Assembly (NCBI GenBank): GCA_027031945.1
Contig: JALVPE010000020.1
Coordinates: 1-6,583 of the forward strand
Direction: 5' to 3'
DNA from: Candidatus Moraniibacteriota bacterium
Lineage (GTDB): Bacteria; Patescibacteriota; Minisyncoccia; Moranbacterales; GCA-2747515
Length of the DNA stretch: 6,583 nucleotides
Shown: positions 6,341 to 6,583 of the stretch, one piece after another
How the letters are laid out: every line of letters begins with the position of its first letter
How positions within the stretch are numbered: position 1 is the stretch's first letter
The notes under the pieces: generated by a model
Databases searched by the model: none
What the model saw: only the letters and a program-made list of their open reading frames with translations
What the model was told of the DNA's origin: nothing
Program-made: the position numbers and the translations under genes

Positions 6341-6361
6341 ATCAGTAATCAGTCATCAATC
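6341..6361 (+). repeat. Short tandem heptamer repeat before the four-helix-bundle gene
   Basis: Three heptamers follow one another, ATCAGTA, ATCAGTC and ATCAATC, ending two bases before the ATG at 6364. A similar ATCAATA occurs just inside the gene. The tract occupies the place where a ribosome-binding site would be expected and contains none. Confidence 0.55.
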
Positions 6362-6363
6362 TT

Positions 6364-6583
6364 ATGACATCAATAAAACATTTTTATGATTTAGACATCT
6401 GGCAAGAAGCTCATAAACTATCATTAGAAATTTACAAAATTACAGAGCAATTTCCACAAAAAGAAATGTATGGATTAACTGATCAAATACGCAGAGCATC
6501 AACATCCGTAGGAGCTAATATATCTGAAGGTTTTGGTAGATTTCATTACAAAGAAAAAATTAAATTTTATTATATTTCTAGAG
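6364..6583 (+). CDS. Four-helix-bundle protein of the 23S rRNA intervening-sequence family (partial)
   Basis: Translation from the ATG at 6364 runs 73 codons and leaves the window without a stop, so the C-terminus is missing. An in-frame TAA at 6346 fixes this ATG as the first possible ATG. Features of the IVS/S23 four-helix-bundle family (Pfam 23S rRNA-intervening sequence protein, TIGR02436) are clear: FYDLDIWQEAHKL (7-19), YKITEQFP (24-31), YGLTDQIRR (36-44) and ASTSVGANISEG (45-56). The usual length is about 110-130 residues, so rather more than half is visible. Family members were first noticed inside 23S rRNA intervening sequences but are common as free-standing genes; no rRNA is seen here, and the molecular function is unknown. 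The gene starts 44 bases after the SpoIID-like gene with no obvious terminator between, so read-through is possible. Confidence 0.85.
   Translation, partial: MTSIKHFYDLDIWQEAHKLSLEIYKITEQFPQKEMYGLTDQIRRASTSVGANISEGFGRFHYKEKIKFYYISR

Overview
The window reads as an AT-rich bacterial locus devoted to secreted, modular surface or wall-active proteins. Four complete genes and one gene cut off by the right edge can be supported. All reading frames fit the standard bacterial code: Trp is TGG throughout, and TGA is used once, as a stop. None of the starts has a convincing Shine-Dalgarno sequence. The combination of AT-rich DNA, DUF285/BspA-type 25-residue repeats, DUF5648-type repeats, a SpoIID-like wall enzyme and a 23S-rRNA-intervening-sequence-type four-helix-bundle protein suggests a Candidate Phyla Radiation (Patescibacteria) genome. 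That assignment is inference; no phylogenetic marker gene lies in the window.

Layout: positions 1-373 carry no recognisable gene. They hold GC-rich inverted-repeat remnants (about 1-30 and 121-178) and a weak hairpin (335-352) that could end the leftward operon. Three genes follow on the minus strand, transcribed right to left with gaps of 60 and 86 bases: a BspA/DUF285 surface protein (2515-4710), a GH26-like glycoside hydrolase (913-2454) and a small Cys-motif lipoprotein (374-826). A 130-base divergent intergenic region (4711-4840) carries promoter-like sequences on both strands and one perfect DnaA-box 9-mer. To the right, on the plus strand, lie a SpoIID/LytB-like enzyme (4841-6319) and the start of a four-helix-bundle protein (6364 to the edge).

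The unifying feature is one aromatic-rich 52-residue repeat (YRFWSKKNK-x-HFYTA...YDDYVWKYEG). It sits at the C-terminus of the adhesin-like and glycosidase proteins and at the N-terminus of the SpoIID-like protein. Three different effector modules (a BspA/Ig-like surface scaffold, a probable glycanase and a probable peptidoglycan glycan-strand enzyme) are therefore all joined to the same module. No LPXTG motif or C-terminal membrane anchor is visible in any of them, so the repeat is the obvious candidate for a shared cell-surface or glycan-binding module.

The three repeat arrays form a sequence mosaic. Different segments of each array are base-identical to different partners, including one in the opposite orientation. 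This points to ongoing recombination or gene conversion that keeps the module uniform while the effector domains differ. That is the most interesting observation in the window.
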